Under the pieces are notes generated by a model. That model made no database searches. It had not been told where the DNA came from and saw nothing but the letters and a program-made list of their open reading frames with translations. Below are positions 42,403-53,593 of a stretch of 64,000 nt of DNA, piece by piece; the first letter of the stretch is position 1, and every line of letters starts with the position of its first letter. This DNA is from Chondrus crispus (taxonomy: Eukaryota; Rhodophyta; Florideophyceae; Gigartinales; Gigartinaceae): NCBI RefSeq assembly GCF_000350225.1, contig NW_005179063.1:62001-126000 (forward strand), written 5' to 3'. The translations under genes were made by a program, and so were the position numbers.

Positions 42403-42622
42403 CTTTGTCGTGGCAGTCGTTGTGTGAGCTGTGGGTGAGCCTTCCGCTTGTCGGGAGGAAGAAAGTCCCTAGTGGCCAACGCACTGCCAAATCCTCAGTG
42501 GTCCGTCAGTTCTCAGTTTTTTGCTTTGTCGTGGCAGTCGTTGTGTGAGCTGTGGGTGAGCCTTCCGCTAGTCGGGAGGAAGAAAGTCCCTAGTGGCCAA
42601 CGCACTGCCAAATCCTCAGTGG
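42403..42622 (+). repeat. Tandem duplication in copia C leader
   Basis: A ~100-bp segment (starting CTTTGTCGTGGCAGTCG, ending AATCCTCAGTGG) occurs at 42403-42502 and 42524-42622, offset 121 bp, with almost no difference. Each copy has a GTGAGC that could act as a splice donor. Confidence 0.75.
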
Positions 42623-43265
42623 AACATACCCTCGCTCTTGGTGAAAGGCTGGTGCCATTGGAAATCTGACTTGAGCGAGGGTCCGACCAAGAATCGTCGA
42701 GAGACGAATTACTGATCCTCGGGGAGGATCACAGTGTACTGGTCTAGTCGATCCGCACTCTGCCTTCGGGAGGTGCGTCGGCGGTGTGGGTAACGCTCTC
42801 GGTATTAGCCCTATAGGTACGACTTCGGTCCCCTGGGTGAAGAGAATACGTGCCTAAACACTGAACCTCTCACTATACGTGTATAAGGTCGCGTACCTTG
42901 ATTAAGTTCGCACGGAAGAGGGTGACCCAAGGAGTGATTGTGAACAAATCACACGAGTACGACGAAGGCAGTTTCATTCTTGTGTTGTGGGAGACCCTCT
43001 GAGGCAGTACCGTATCAAGTTTGGACAAGCCGATTTAGGTTGCAGGGACCGTTCGCGGTAGTAACCAAAAGTCCTGGTTCGTCTACAGGCAAAGTTGTTG
43101 TGCTTACTCGTGGCACGTTTGATTTAGTTCACAGTCGAAAGACCCGCACTGGCCGACATATAGGGGTAGCGCCCTAAGGCATTTTTAAGAAGAATACGCT
43201 TGTTCCACTCCGCCGGGAACAAGCACCAAGAACGTTTCCGAGTAATCGCTACAAACTTCCTATAC
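42623..43265 (+). ncRNA. Structured leader RNA module, copia C
   Basis: Perfect 9-bp stem 42629-42637 with 42673-42681; hairpin 42714-42730 (GATCCTC-GGG-GAGGATC); hairpin with TTCG loop near 42765-42785; hairpin 43199-43223 (CTTGTTCC...GGAACAAG). Strongly conserved with the B copies although the LTRs of B and C differ greatly. Confidence 0.5.
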
Positions 43266-43312
43266 GGGTGGGCTTGCCATTGTGTTGACTATCGGTTAAC
43301 GGCTTGGGATCC
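43265..43312 (+). promoter_or_regulatory. Conserved pre-gag block, copia C
   Basis: Contains TTGCCATTGTGTTGACTATC and GGTTAACGGCTTGGGATCCC, as before gag in families A and B. Confidence 0.6.
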
Positions 43313-43326
43313 CGGGACGGAAGACC

Positions 43327-46300
43327 TTGTATACTCGAAGGGTACATCCATTCGGCGAAATGGATGACCAAAGCTCTGGATCGGTCAGAGTCGAGAAGCT
43401 GACCGCATCTAACTTTTACATCTGGAAGCAGAAAATCGAGCTACTGCTTGCTCTCCGAGATGTCGATCAATACGTTTTTGATGATATTTCGGAAAATGCG
43501 ACCTCAGATGATCGCAGGAAGTGGATTCGTGGTGATGCGAAAGCAAAGGCAGTCATCGGACTCACGCTTTCTGATGACTACTTACAACATGTGCGAGGGT
43601 GTAGCAGTGCGAAAGAGACATGGGAGGCGATTCTGAATGTGTTTGAGCGTCACACTTTGCTCAACAAACTTTCCGCCCGTCGCGACTTTTACACTGTTTC
43701 CATGCTCCCATCCGAGAAAGTGCTCGTGTTCATCAATCGTGTGAAGCAACTTGCTGCCAGATTGCAGTCAATGAGTGTTGAGATTGACGATAAAGAAATT
43801 GCAATGGCTGTGTTGAATGGCTTGCCTCCACGATTCGATAACTTGATTGTTGCACTTGACGCACTTGGCAATGAGGATAAAGTGTTTGGACTCGATTTTG
43901 TGAAGAGTCGTCTGCTGCAAGAAGAACAACGAGAGAGCATGAAGACCGCTTCTACTACTTCACCCCACGCACCTGCACTTGTCAATCGCATGCCTATTCG
44001 ACGTGATATGAGATGTACGAACTGTAATCGACATGGACACACCGCAGCACGTTGCTGGGGCAAGGATGTGAATGGGCGCCGACCAGCACCGCCAGACGGG
44101 TTCCGGTCCCGCAACCCCGGCATGAAGCCAAGTGCATTCGTATCTCGAGATGAAACTTCTACTGCTGCCTTTGCTGAAAGCGACTTTACATGCCTGCTTT
44201 CGACTTCTTCTCCCGAAAAGAAGGCAGTGAACGCAGGGTCATGGCTTGTGGATTCCGGTTGCAGTGCCCACATTACATTTGATCGCTCTTTGTTCGCTAC
44301 TTATGAACAGATGCAATCTGGATCAGTCGAGATGGGCACGAAGGCTAGAGCCAATGTCGCTGGTCGTGGTGAGGTAGAATTCATGTTGAACGTCAATGGT
44401 AGTCCACAGCCTTGCAAATTGTCCAACGTTTTGCATGTCCCTGATTTCGGATACTCGCTTCTGTCTGTTAGCCAAATCGTTTCAAAGGGCTTGCAAGTGT
44501 CATTTGAAAAAGACAAATGCATCGTTACTGCAGGACCAACTCTAGTTGCCACAGCTAGTCAAGTTGGGGATTTATTCATACTTGATGTCATGAATGAAAC
44601 TTTCTCTGCTCATGTAGTTACCTTGCAGACGCTACATGAACGAATGGCCCATGTTAACGTACAAGGAATCGCATCAATGATTCACAATAATGTGGTAAGT
44701 GGCATCAATGTTCGTCAAAGCGATGTGATCAGAGCAATGAATCGAAAGTCTGACAATCACTCTCTCGTTTGTCCTGCGTGTGTGTTCGGCAAAGCAACGC
44801 GATCAGTAATCCCGAAACAGCGATCATCGTCTCGAGCACAGAACTGTCTTGACTTGGTACATTCTGACGTTTGCGGTCCGCTCGAAGTACAGTCCATTGG
44901 TGGTTCGAGATACTTCATTACATTTGTAGATGATCACTCGAACTGGGTAGTTGTGTACACGATGCGAAATAAATCTGAGGCCTTTGCAAAATACAAGTTG
45001 TATGAACAGTTTGCCCAAACGCACACTGGTCGCAAAGTGAAGGTGCTTCGCACTGATCGAGGGGGAGAGTACTTGTCGACAGAATTCAAGTCATATTTGG
45101 ATTCAAACGGTACACAGCACCAGCTCACCACTGCCTACACACCTGAACAAAACGGTGTTGCTGAACGTTTAAATCGAACCTTGATTGATCTTGTCCGTTC
45201 CATGCTTTCTCATAAACAGGTCAGTAAACGATTCTGGGCAGAGGCTCTTGCCACTGCAGTATATGTACGCAATCGAGTTACTTCACGGGCTTTGCCAGTT
45301 AACACGACTCCCCATCACATTTGGATGAAGTCAACTCCAAATGTTAGCCATTTGCGAGTATTTGGGTCAAAGTGTTGGTATACATTACCGAAATTAGAGC
45401 TCCGTAAGCTTGACTTGCGAGCGCGTGAAGCGATGTTTCTCGGTTATTCGCAATGCAGTAAAGCATACAAACTTTGGGACGGAGAGTTGAGTAAAGTTGT
45501 TGTTTCACGAGATGCCAAGTTTGATGAATCGACATGTGGGATGCATGACATTCCTGCACATGAAAAAGATTCAATCAGCTCTGACGTTGGCGTTGTATTG
45601 CTCGGTGACGACAATGAGAATGAAGCCGATACCCCAAATGCTAATGAGGTTGGGTCGGAAGAGGATGAAATTTCAGGGGAGGTTATTGAAAACGAGGACA
45701 CTCACTCTGTAGGTGAGAATGATGAAGATGATGTGTCACCTCCCGTCGAAACTCCGAATGTCACCCCTCCAACTCCGACTCCAGCTGTACGAAGATCGTC
45801 TCGAATCAGTAGACCTCCCGGATCATGGTGGAGGAGCAACTTTGCAGCTGCTCTTCTTTCACATGCGCATGTCGCTATTGAAGGTCCCAAGACTTTCAAA
45901 CAAGCAACCCACGGTCCTAGAGCTGCATTCTGGCAAACCGGCATTGACAAAGAACTTGCATCACAGACTAAGAATCAGACCTGGAAACTTGTTCCTCGAT
46001 CTGAGGCGTCAAACATCTTGACATCTCGATGGGTTTTCAATGTCAAGCAGCTGCCTGATGCAAATGGCAATATAGTTGAAAGTGCAAAAGCCAGACTTGT
46101 TGCCCGTGGATTCCAGCAAGTGCAGGGTGTTGACTATACTGAGACATATGCCCCTGTCATAAAGTTTACGACTATTCGTCTACTTCTTGCCTTAGTTGCT
46201 CATTACGACCTTGAACTTCATCAGATGGATGTCGTGACTGCGTTTTTGAACGGCGACTTGGATGAAGACATCTACATGGAGCAACCCGAAGGCTGCGTTG

Positions 46301-47457
46301 ACAAAAGCAAAAGTGATCATGTGTGTAAACTTTTGAAAGCACTTTACGGTCTTAAACAAGCACCTCGTCAATGGCATACCAAAGTGGATCATTTCTTACT
46401 CGGTGAATTGGGATTTGAGACTTCACGTAGTGATCCGTGCCTCTACATTAAACGCATTGGTAACACTATCATGCTAATTGCACTTTATGTCGATGACTTG
46501 TTACTCGCTGGTAGTGATATCCATGCCATCAAATGGATGAAGGGGGAGCTTAACAAACGGTTTGAGATGAAAGACCTTAGTGAGGCAAAAGTCTGCATTG
46601 GTCTTGAGATTCATAGAGATCGCAATATCAAGACATTGAGTCTCACTCAAACTAAGTATGCATTAAATGTGCTTGACCGTTTTAAAATGTCGACTTGTAA
46701 CCCTTCCCTGACTCCAATGGAACAAGGTCGCAAAACCACGAATTCTATCGAAAACGACTCCGAAACAAATGCACCGTATCGTGAGGCAGTCGGTTGCCTT
46801 ATGTACTTGATGGTTGGCACTCGTCCAGACTTGGCATACGCCATTGGAAAGCTTTCCCAACATTCTGCCAACCCATGTGAGTCACACTGGGCAGGTGTAA
46901 AACGAGTAATGCGATACGTGCAAGGGACTCGAAACTTAGGAATCGTGTTTGACAATAAATCCAAATCGCCGGAGTTGCTCGGTTTCAGTGATGCTGACTG
47001 GGCCGGTTGTTCAGACTCTCGCAAGTCGACCAGCGGATATGTTTTCAAGTTCTGTGGTGGAGCTATCAGTTGGAGTTCCCGGAAACAGACTGTGGTTGCG
47101 ACTTCGACGTGTGAAGCTGAGTACATTGCACTATGTGAAGCGTGTAAGGAGGCGACCTGGTTGCGTCAAGTTGTTGCTGATGTCCTCGGACTTGATTCTG
47201 ATCCCACGATCATGATGGGGTGTGACAATGCAGGGACGATTTCGTTTGCACAGAATGAATCGATCAACCGTCGCAACAAACATGTTGATGTAAAATACCA
47301 CTACGTACGAGATGCTATTAAGAGAAACATTGTGTATTTGTCGCATTGTCCGACCACTTCGATGCCTGCCGATATCTTAACCAAAGCACTTGGGCGAATT
47401 CTATTCCAGAAGTTTGTAGAACTTCTGGGACTTGCAGTGTCCAGTAAAAGCATGTGA
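43327..47457 (+). CDS. Copia C gag-pol polyprotein, intact
   Basis: 1376 codons, probable conserved start Met12 at 43360. CCHC knuckle at 44013-44054; protease VDSGCSAHIT near 44248; integrase acidic residues in HSDVCGPL (about 44860), RTDRGGEYL (about 45049) and TPEQNGVAERLNRT (about 45136); reverse transcriptase YVDD at 46486-46498 and canonical LKQAPRQW; RNase H SDADWAGC near 46987. Very similar to copia B over its whole length, while the segment between integrase and reverse transcriptase (about 45540-45740, acidic) is the most divergent. Ends 11 bp before the 3' LTR. Confidence 0.96.
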   Translation: MYTRRVHPFGEMDDQSSGSVRVEKLTASNFYIWKQKIELLLALRDVDQYVFDDISENATSDDRRKWIRGDAKAKAVIGLTLSDDYLQHVRGCSSAKETWEAILNVFERHTLLNKLSARRDFYTVSMLPSEKVLVFINRVKQLAARLQSMSVEIDDKEIAMAVLNGLPPRFDNLIVALDALGNEDKVFGLDFVKSRLLQEEQRESMKTASTTSPHAPALVNRMPIRRDMRCTNCNRHGHTAARCWGKDVNGRRPAPPDGFRSRNPGMKPSAFVSRDETSTAAFAESDFTCLLSTSSPEKKAVNAGSWLVDSGCSAHITFDRSLFATYEQMQSGSVEMGTKARANVAGRGEVEFMLNVNGSPQPCKLSNVLHVPDFGYSLLSVSQIVSKGLQVSFEKDKCIVTAGPTLVATASQVGDLFILDVMNETFSAHVVTLQTLHERMAHVNVQGIASMIHNNVVSGINVRQSDVIRAMNRKSDNHSLVCPACVFGKATRSVIPKQRSSSRAQNCLDLVHSDVCGPLEVQSIGGSRYFITFVDDHSNWVVVYTMRNKSEAFAKYKLYEQFAQTHTGRKVKVLRTDRGGEYLSTEFKSYLDSNGTQHQLTTAYTPEQNGVAERLNRTLIDLVRSMLSHKQVSKRFWAEALATAVYVRNRVTSRALPVNTTPHHIWMKSTPNVSHLRVFGSKCWYTLPKLELRKLDLRAREAMFLGYSQCSKAYKLWDGELSKVVVSRDAKFDESTCGMHDIPAHEKDSISSDVGVVLLGDDNENEADTPNANEVGSEEDEISGEVIENEDTHSVGENDEDDVSPPVETPNVTPPTPTPAVRRSSRISRPPGSWWRSNFAAALLSHAHVAIEGPKTFKQATHGPRAAFWQTGIDKELASQTKNQTWKLVPRSEASNILTSRWVFNVKQLPDANGNIVESAKARLVARGFQQVQGVDYTETYAPVIKFTTIRLLLALVAHYDLELHQMDVVTAFLNGDLDEDIYMEQPEGCVDKSKSDHVCKLLKALYGLKQAPRQWHTKVDHFLLGELGFETSRSDPCLYIKRIGNTIMLIALYVDDLLLAGSDIHAIKWMKGELNKRFEMKDLSEAKVCIGLEIHRDRNIKTLSLTQTKYALNVLDRFKMSTCNPSLTPMEQGRKTTNSIENDSETNAPYREAVGCLMYLMVGTRPDLAYAIGKLSQHSANPCESHWAGVKRVMRYVQGTRNLGIVFDNKSKSPELLGFSDADWAGCSDSRKSTSGYVFKFCGGAISWSSRKQTVVATSTCEAEYIALCEACKEATWLRQVVADVLGLDSDPTIMMGCDNAGTISFAQNESINRRNKHVDVKYHYVRDAIKRNIVYLSHCPTTSMPADILTKALGRILFQKFVELLGLAVSSKSM

Positions 47458-47468
47458 TCGAGGGGGAG

Positions 47469-48279
47469 TGTTGGAAATCTTCGACCACATGCTAAGCTCC
47501 AAGCCTGACAGATATTACACGTGTACGTCGACGAAACCTAAAATGCTTGCAAGAGCATTCTCAGGATGTTTGGTCTTCAAGGTGGACACGTGTTATATTT
47601 GTACACGGTTGCACTTTCCTATCATGTCCGAGCATGTTTCAATTTTGGTGTTGACACGTGTAAGTTATGTACCCCCTGGCACTCTACAGTACATTCTGAA
47701 CATGTTTCATTTTTCTCGATTTGACACGTGTGTGACACGTATGACGTATGTGCCACAGTGGTTATTAATCGTAGTGTAAAATCTGTAATCTACAGTACAA
47801 TACATTCAGATATTATTGACTCTCAAACGGTCCCAAATTATTAGCAAGAGAGAGTGCAAGAAGGAGAGTCATTTGATTATCAACGGAGAGTGGAAGTAGG
47901 AGAGTCACTTGATTATCAACCGAGAGTGCAAGAAGGAGAGTCATTTGATTATCAACGGAGAGTTGAAGTAGGAGAGTCACTTGATTATCAACCGAGAGTG
48001 CAAGAAGGAGAGTCATTTGATTATCAACGGAGAGTGGAAGTAGGAGAGTCACTTGATTATCAACCGAGAGTGCAACAGGGAGAGTCACTTGATTATCAAC
48101 CAGTGCAAGAAGGAGAGTCACGTGACCAGCCCTAATGGCTCGTATTGTATGTAGTTCGAAGAGTATAAGTAGCGCCAATAGTTGGCGACCAAGAGTAAAA
48201 TGGTATCAACTTCTTTTCCCGTCAACCACCAGCAACCTTCAACCATCCTTCTTCCTTCTGCCCCGCTGACCTTTCTATA
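47469..48279 (+). repeat. 3' LTR of copia C
   Basis: 811 bp; ends CTTTCTATA just before the target duplication. Preceded by polypurine tract GAGGGGGAG (47460-47468). Minisatellite 47849-48124. Confidence 0.93.
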
Positions 48280-48284
48280 GCCGC

Positions 48285-49321
48285 GACCAGCGACATTAGC
48301 CCTAGCCTTCGTACCCATCTCGACTAATCCAGATTGCATCTGTTCATACGTAACGAACAAAGAGCCATCAAACGTAATGTGAGCGCTGCAACCGGAATCG
48401 ACAAGCCATGACCCTGCGTTTGCAGCCCTCTTTTCTGGAGTGGAAGTCGAAAGCAAGCAAGTAAAGTCACTCTCAGCAAAGGCAGCAGTGGAACTGTTAT
48501 CTCGAGAAACGAATGCACTTGGGCTTCAAGCCAGTGTTGCGTGACCGAAACCCATCTGGCGGCGCAGGTCGGCGCCCATTGACGTCCTTGCCCCAGCAAC
48601 GCGCTGCAGTATGCCCATGTCTATTGCAATTCGTACATTTCATATCGCGTCGAATAGGCATACGATTGACAAGTGCAGGTGCATGTGGTGATGAAGCAGA
48701 AACGGTCTTCATGCTTTCTCGTTGTTCTTCTTGCAGCAGACGACTCTTCACAAACTCGAGTCCAAACACTTTATCTTCATTGCCAAGTCCGTCAAAAGCA
48801 ACAATCAAGTTATCGAATCATGGAGGCAAGCCACACAGCCATTGCAATTTCTTTATCGTCAATCTCAATACTAATTGACTGCAATCTGGCAGCAAGTTGC
48901 TGCACACACGATTGATGAACACGAGCACTTTCTCGGATGGGAGCATGGATACAGTGTAAAAGTCGCGACGGGCGGCAAGTTTGTTGAGCAAAGTATGACG
49001 CTCAAACACATTCAGAATTGCTTCCCATGTCTCTTTCGCACAGCTACACTCTCGCACATGTTGCAAGTAGTCATCAGAAAGCGTGAGTCCGATGACTGCC
49101 TTTGCTGTTGCATCACCACGGATTCATTTTCTCCGGTCATCTGACGTCACGTTCTCCGGGATATCATCAAAAACGTATTGATCGACATCTCGGAGAGCAA
49201 GCAGTAGCTGGATTTTCTGCCTCCAGATGTAACAGTTAGATGCGGTCAGCTTCTCCATTCTGACCGATCCAGAGCTTTGGTCATCCATTTCGCAGAATGG
49301 ATGTACCCTTCGAGTATACAA
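48285..49321 (-). pseudogene. Copia B'' gag-protease relic
   Basis: Start MYTRRVHPF at 49321; a premature stop follows DDRRK (Trp codon lost), and frameshifts occur near 48900, 48830 and 48520. The CCHC knuckle CTNCNRHGHTAARC and protease LVDSGCSAHIT can still be read. Confidence 0.88.
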
Positions 49322-50397
49322 GGTCTTCTGTTCCGGGATCCCAAGCCGTTAACCGATAGTCAACTCAATGGCAAGCCCACCCGTATAGGAAGTTTGTAGC
49401 GATTACTCAGAAACGTTCTTGGTGCTTGTTCCCGGCGGAGTGGAACAAGCGTACTCTTCTTAAAATGCCTGAGGGCGCTACCCCTGTATGTCGGCCAGTG
49501 CGGGTCTTTCGACTGTGAACTAAATCAAACGTGCCACGAGTAAGCACAGCAACTTTGCCTGTAGACGAACCAGGACTTTTGGTCACTACCGCGAACGGTC
49601 CCTGCACCGAAATCGGCTTGTCCAAACTTGATACGGTACTACCCCAATGAGGTTTCCCACAACACAAGAATGAAACTGCCTTCGTCGTATTCGTGTGATT
49701 TGTTCACAATCACGCCTAGGGTCACCCTCTTCCGTGCGAACTTAATCAAGGTACGCAACCTTATACACGTATAGTGAGAGGTTCAGTGTTTAGGCACGTA
49801 TTCTCTTCACCCAGGGGACCGAAGTCGTACCTATAGGGCTAATACCGAAAGCGTTACCCACACCGCCGACGCACCTCCCGAAGGCAGAGTGCGGATCGAC
49901 TAGACCAGTACACTGTAATCCTCCCCGAGGATCAGTGTTTCGTCTCTCGACGATTCTTGGTCGGACCCTCGCTCAAGTCAGATTTCTAATGGCACAAGCC
50001 TTTCACCAAGAGCGAGGGTATCGGCAGCTACGACGATCACCGGCGTGATCGAAGGGCAGTCTTCTTGGATTGATATGGTACGTAGGCCACTAGGGACTTT
50101 ACCCACAGCTCACACCACGATTGCCAAGACCAAGCTGCAACCGACACGAAGAAGATCCATCAAGTTGAAACGACAGCAGGTACACGGAGACGAACGACCA
50201 AGATGATAACGACAGCAGGTAGACGGCGGTAGAACAAAACGAACGACGGCGGCGATGAAAACGGCGGCGGAAACGACAGCAGAAACCAAAACGAGAACGA
50301 CAGCGGATACCAAAACGAGAACGACAGCCGGAACAAACACGAAAACGGCAGCAGAAACTGAGAACAAACACTCACACAGCGGAACAATAACGTTGAA

Positions 50398-50411
50398 CTG
50401 GGCCCATAACC
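50398..50411 (-). other. Primer-binding site of element B''
   Basis: GGTTATGGGCCCAG adjoining the LTR fragment. Confidence 0.8.
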
Positions 50412-50671
50412 TATTGGAAGGTCAGCGGGGCAAAGGGAAATCGGAGGACGGTTGATGAGGTGAAGTTGAAGGATTGGGTACCGATGTACTTCGAGTCGCC
50501 AACTTCTGTCGCTACTTATACACTTCTGCAATCTTCTAGAACTCTACTACCAAAGACTACGACACACATACTACAAATGTATTGGCTCTAACACATGTGC
50601 CCGTCTTGCTACTCAGCCAAGCTGGCGATGGCCCAACAAACAGAACACAAAACCGCCTTACGAGTTGGCAC
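50412..50671 (-). repeat. Family B LTR fragment (B'')
   Basis: Last 260 bp of the LTR in element sense, ended at 50671 by the start (TATTGAAAAT) of a family A LTR. Confidence 0.82.
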
Positions 50672-51315
50672 TATTGAAAATGGGCGACCACATGCTGCTA
50701 TCTGGAAAGTGCAAAATCGAGCGACACGTGTACATGACTTGACGGTCCGGACCCTCACCCTATATCAAGACATGACACGTGTAAATTCTCAGATTTTGGG
50801 GTTCTGGGGACGAAAGTGGACTTTTGGAGGGTTATGCAAATTTGCATAAATGCCGAAAGTTTGCATTTGGCCCGAACTGTTATAGGGCTACACAGGCAAT
50901 ACTGCAAATCGGGGGTGTCTTGGGTGTCGGTTCGAATGCTGCAATTCTATTGGTCTCTTATTGTCCACTTATATGCAGTCATGCTGGTGATATATCTTGA
51001 ATGATCGGTATACAGTTTAATTACATCATTTCGGGGGTTTCAAGTTGTTCACCATGGTTGTAATGGGTAGTTACGGGTGGCCTTGGCGCTGGACACTTGT
51101 GTGCGGTGTACACATGTACACGTCGCCAGGTTGCTGCGTGTACGTACACTTGTACACGTCGCCTACATACGGTCCGGCGCGTGTCCGAGCACAGTACATG
51201 TGAATTAAAAGTACAACAAGTATTTCTCACAAGAGACATGTACGTGAGTATGCAGTGTACACGTCACGCTGTATGCGACCCTTGCATCAGCATGCGGCGT
51301 TGTACGACACTCTCG
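50672..51315 (+). repeat. Family A LTR of A'', first part
   Basis: About 640 bp, clearly older than other A LTRs (many substitutions and a deletion around 51160). Ends with the target duplication TCTCG. Confidence 0.82.
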
Positions 51316-52580
51316 TAATGGTAGGTTCGGAGGGGCAAGGGAAAGAAAGGAGGGCAGGTTGATGTGTGTGAGTGAAGGAGTTGGTGCCGAGGTTTACTTT
51401 GAAGCCGTTTTCCTGCGATACTTATACACTTCGAGTGCTACACTATCGCTCTACTCCGACTCCCAGTAAACCATACTCTACTATGCGCGACCAAGCGCGG
51501 TCCTCTTGTGGCCCGACCATACTGTTCGATTTCCACCTTACGAATCGATTCGTAACTATTAGCTCTCAACTATTTCTACACATTCCAAATGACTGTAAAC
51601 CATGGCCCTATGCATGCAACTGTTTCACACCTTACTAATCTGCATCCAGTCATGCCAGACTTCATTGTTGTGCAACGAACAACTTGGCACTTGTCTATTT
51701 CCAACAACGCAAACGTCTTTCATATCACAATCGCCATACGTATCCTTGTTTCTCACCTTACTAATTTCGCCAAGCACTGTCAGATAATTATGGCAAGTTA
51801 TAACAATGTGCATCCAGACTTTCTACACAACTCACATGAGAATACATGTAAATCACACGAGTACTGTCATGAACTTGCATCCAACGGCGCACCATGACGA
51901 GAGCACAGTGCAGCGGCGCGTGCTCACGCAAGACTCGCATACAGCGTGACGCGTACACAGAATAATCGCACAACTGTATTCCTCTCGCGAGAAGTACTTG
52001 TTGTACCTTTGATTCACATGTACTGTACTCGGACACGCGCAGGATCGCAAACAGTCTGACACTGTAAAACTGTAAACCCTCATGTGCATACACCTGGATG
52101 CGTGTACATGTGTACGTACACGAATCCACATGGCGACGTGTACATGTGTACACGGCATACATGTGTCCCGCCCGGGGGCCCCATGCAATTACCCATTAGA
52201 ACCATGACAAACCACTTGAAACCCCCAAAACAACGTAATTATGGCATATACAGGCCATTTAAAGTACATCACAAGGCCAATGACGCACACGTGGACAACG
52301 CTCGACCAATAGATTTGCAGCATTAGACCTGAGGGCCAATAGAATTGCAGTATTTCCTGTGTAGTCTATAGTGCTACGGGCCAAGGTTCCACTTGGCAAA
52401 ACTATGCAAATTTGCATGACCCTCCGAGAGGCCACTTTCGTCCCCGGAACCCCAAAATCTGGGATTTTACACGTGTCATGTCGTGATATGGGTAAGAGCG
52501 CCCGGACCGTGCAGTCATGTACACGTGTCACTCGATTTTGACCTTTTCAGATAACAGCATGTGGTCGCACATTTTCAATA
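51316..52580 (-). repeat. Solo LTR, copia family A, TSD TCTCG
   Basis: 1265 bp, reverse orientation, inserted into an older LTR of its own family. TCTCG at 51311-51315 and 52581-52585. Confidence 0.93.
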
Positions 52581-52585
52581 TCTCG

Positions 52586-53216
52586 TCAGCATGCGACGTT
52601 GTACTGTGCTCTCGTTATGGTGCGCCGTTGGATGCAAGTTGATGACAGTACTCGTGTGATTCACATCGGATATCACGTGAGATGTGTAGAAAGTCTGGAT
52701 GCACATTGTTGCTACCCCTCATAGTTGTCTGGCAGTGTGTACCGAAATTAGTAAGGTACGAAACAAGGGCATGTATGGGGACTGAGATATGACAGGATCT
52801 CTCTATTTCCAACAACGCAAAGACGTTGTTGGAAATAGAGAGATGCCAAGTTGTTCATTGCGCAAGAATATATTCTGTCATGTCTGGATGCAGATTAGTA
52901 AGGTGTGAAACGATTGCATGCATAGGGCCATAGTTTACAGTCACTCGAAATGTGTAGAAACTGTTGTGCACTGATAGTCAATAGTTAATTCGTAAGGTGG
53001 AAATAGAACAGTGTGGACGGGCCAGAAGAGGACCGCGCTTGGTCGCGCATATGGTGAGTACGGTTTACCAGGTGCCAAAGTAATGGGATAATGTAACACT
53101 CAAAGTGTATAAGTATCGCCGAAAGACGGCTCCAAGTAAACCTCGGCACCAACTCCTTCACTCACACACATCAACCTGCCCTCCTTCTTTCCCTTGCCCC
53201 TCCGAACCTACCATTA
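52586..53216 (+). repeat. Family A LTR of A'', second part
   Basis: Ends CCTACCATTA at the primer site. Includes a local inverted repeat (TTTCCAACAACGCAAAGACG and its partner, about 52805-52845) and the promoter GTATAAGTATCGCC near 53106. Confidence 0.82.
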
Positions 53217-53230
53217 GGTTATGGGCCCAG
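53217..53230 (+). other. Primer-binding site of element A''
   Basis: GGTTATGGGCCCAG, followed by the A-poor leader to about 53590. Confidence 0.82.
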
Positions 53231-53593
53231 TCCCTCGCTGTCGTTTCACTGCATGAGTCTGTCGTTCTCGTTCCGTTGTTTCTGCCGTCGTTGTCGCTGT
53301 CGTTTTCGCTGCCGTTTCTCGTCGTTCTTTCCGCTGGTCATCTCGCTGTCGTTGTCGCTCTCGTTCTTGCCGTCGTTCTTGGTTTTGGTTTTCGCTGCTG
53401 CTGTCGTTCTTGCTCTCTTGTGTGAATTGGTTTTGGTCATCGCCCCCGCTGTCTTCGTTGTCTTCGTTCTTGGTTTGGCTTTCGTTCTTGCTGTGGTTCT
53501 TGCTGCTGTCTCTGTCTTTGGTCTTCGTCTTCGTTTCCGCTCCCGCTACCGCCGTCGTCGTCAATCTCGCATTTGGTTTTTCTTCGTTCTCTC

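Larger units (their letters stand above)
41376..48279 (+). mobile_element. Full-length, intact Ty1/copia element, family C, TSD GCCGC
   Basis: 6904 bp between GCCGC at 41371-41375 and 48280-48284. LTRs of 775 and 811 bp are nearly identical; their length difference equals one 36-bp repeat unit. Gag-pol is open throughout. Inserted in the pol gene of an older family B copy, whose sequence reads on directly across the site. Confidence 0.94.
48280..50671 (-). mobile_element. Copia B'' element, right (5') part, decayed
   Basis: Continues from 41375: gag-protease relic, conserved block (49337-49384), structured leader (about 49385-50095), A-poor stretch, primer site (50398-50411) and LTR fragment (50412-50671), which is cut by a family A LTR. 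Confidence 0.87.

Noticed and set aside
42980..43177. 65-85-codon frames in the structured B/C leader (VLTRGTFDLVHSRKTRTGRH)
   Set aside because: Different copies reach this segment from different frames and start sites, as expected for conserved RNA rather than protein.
42623..43265. Group I intron or hammerhead-type ribozyme in the B/C leader
   Set aside because: I found no P7-type core, no CTGATGA...GAAA arrangement in the right order and no splice-site pairing; only generic stems.
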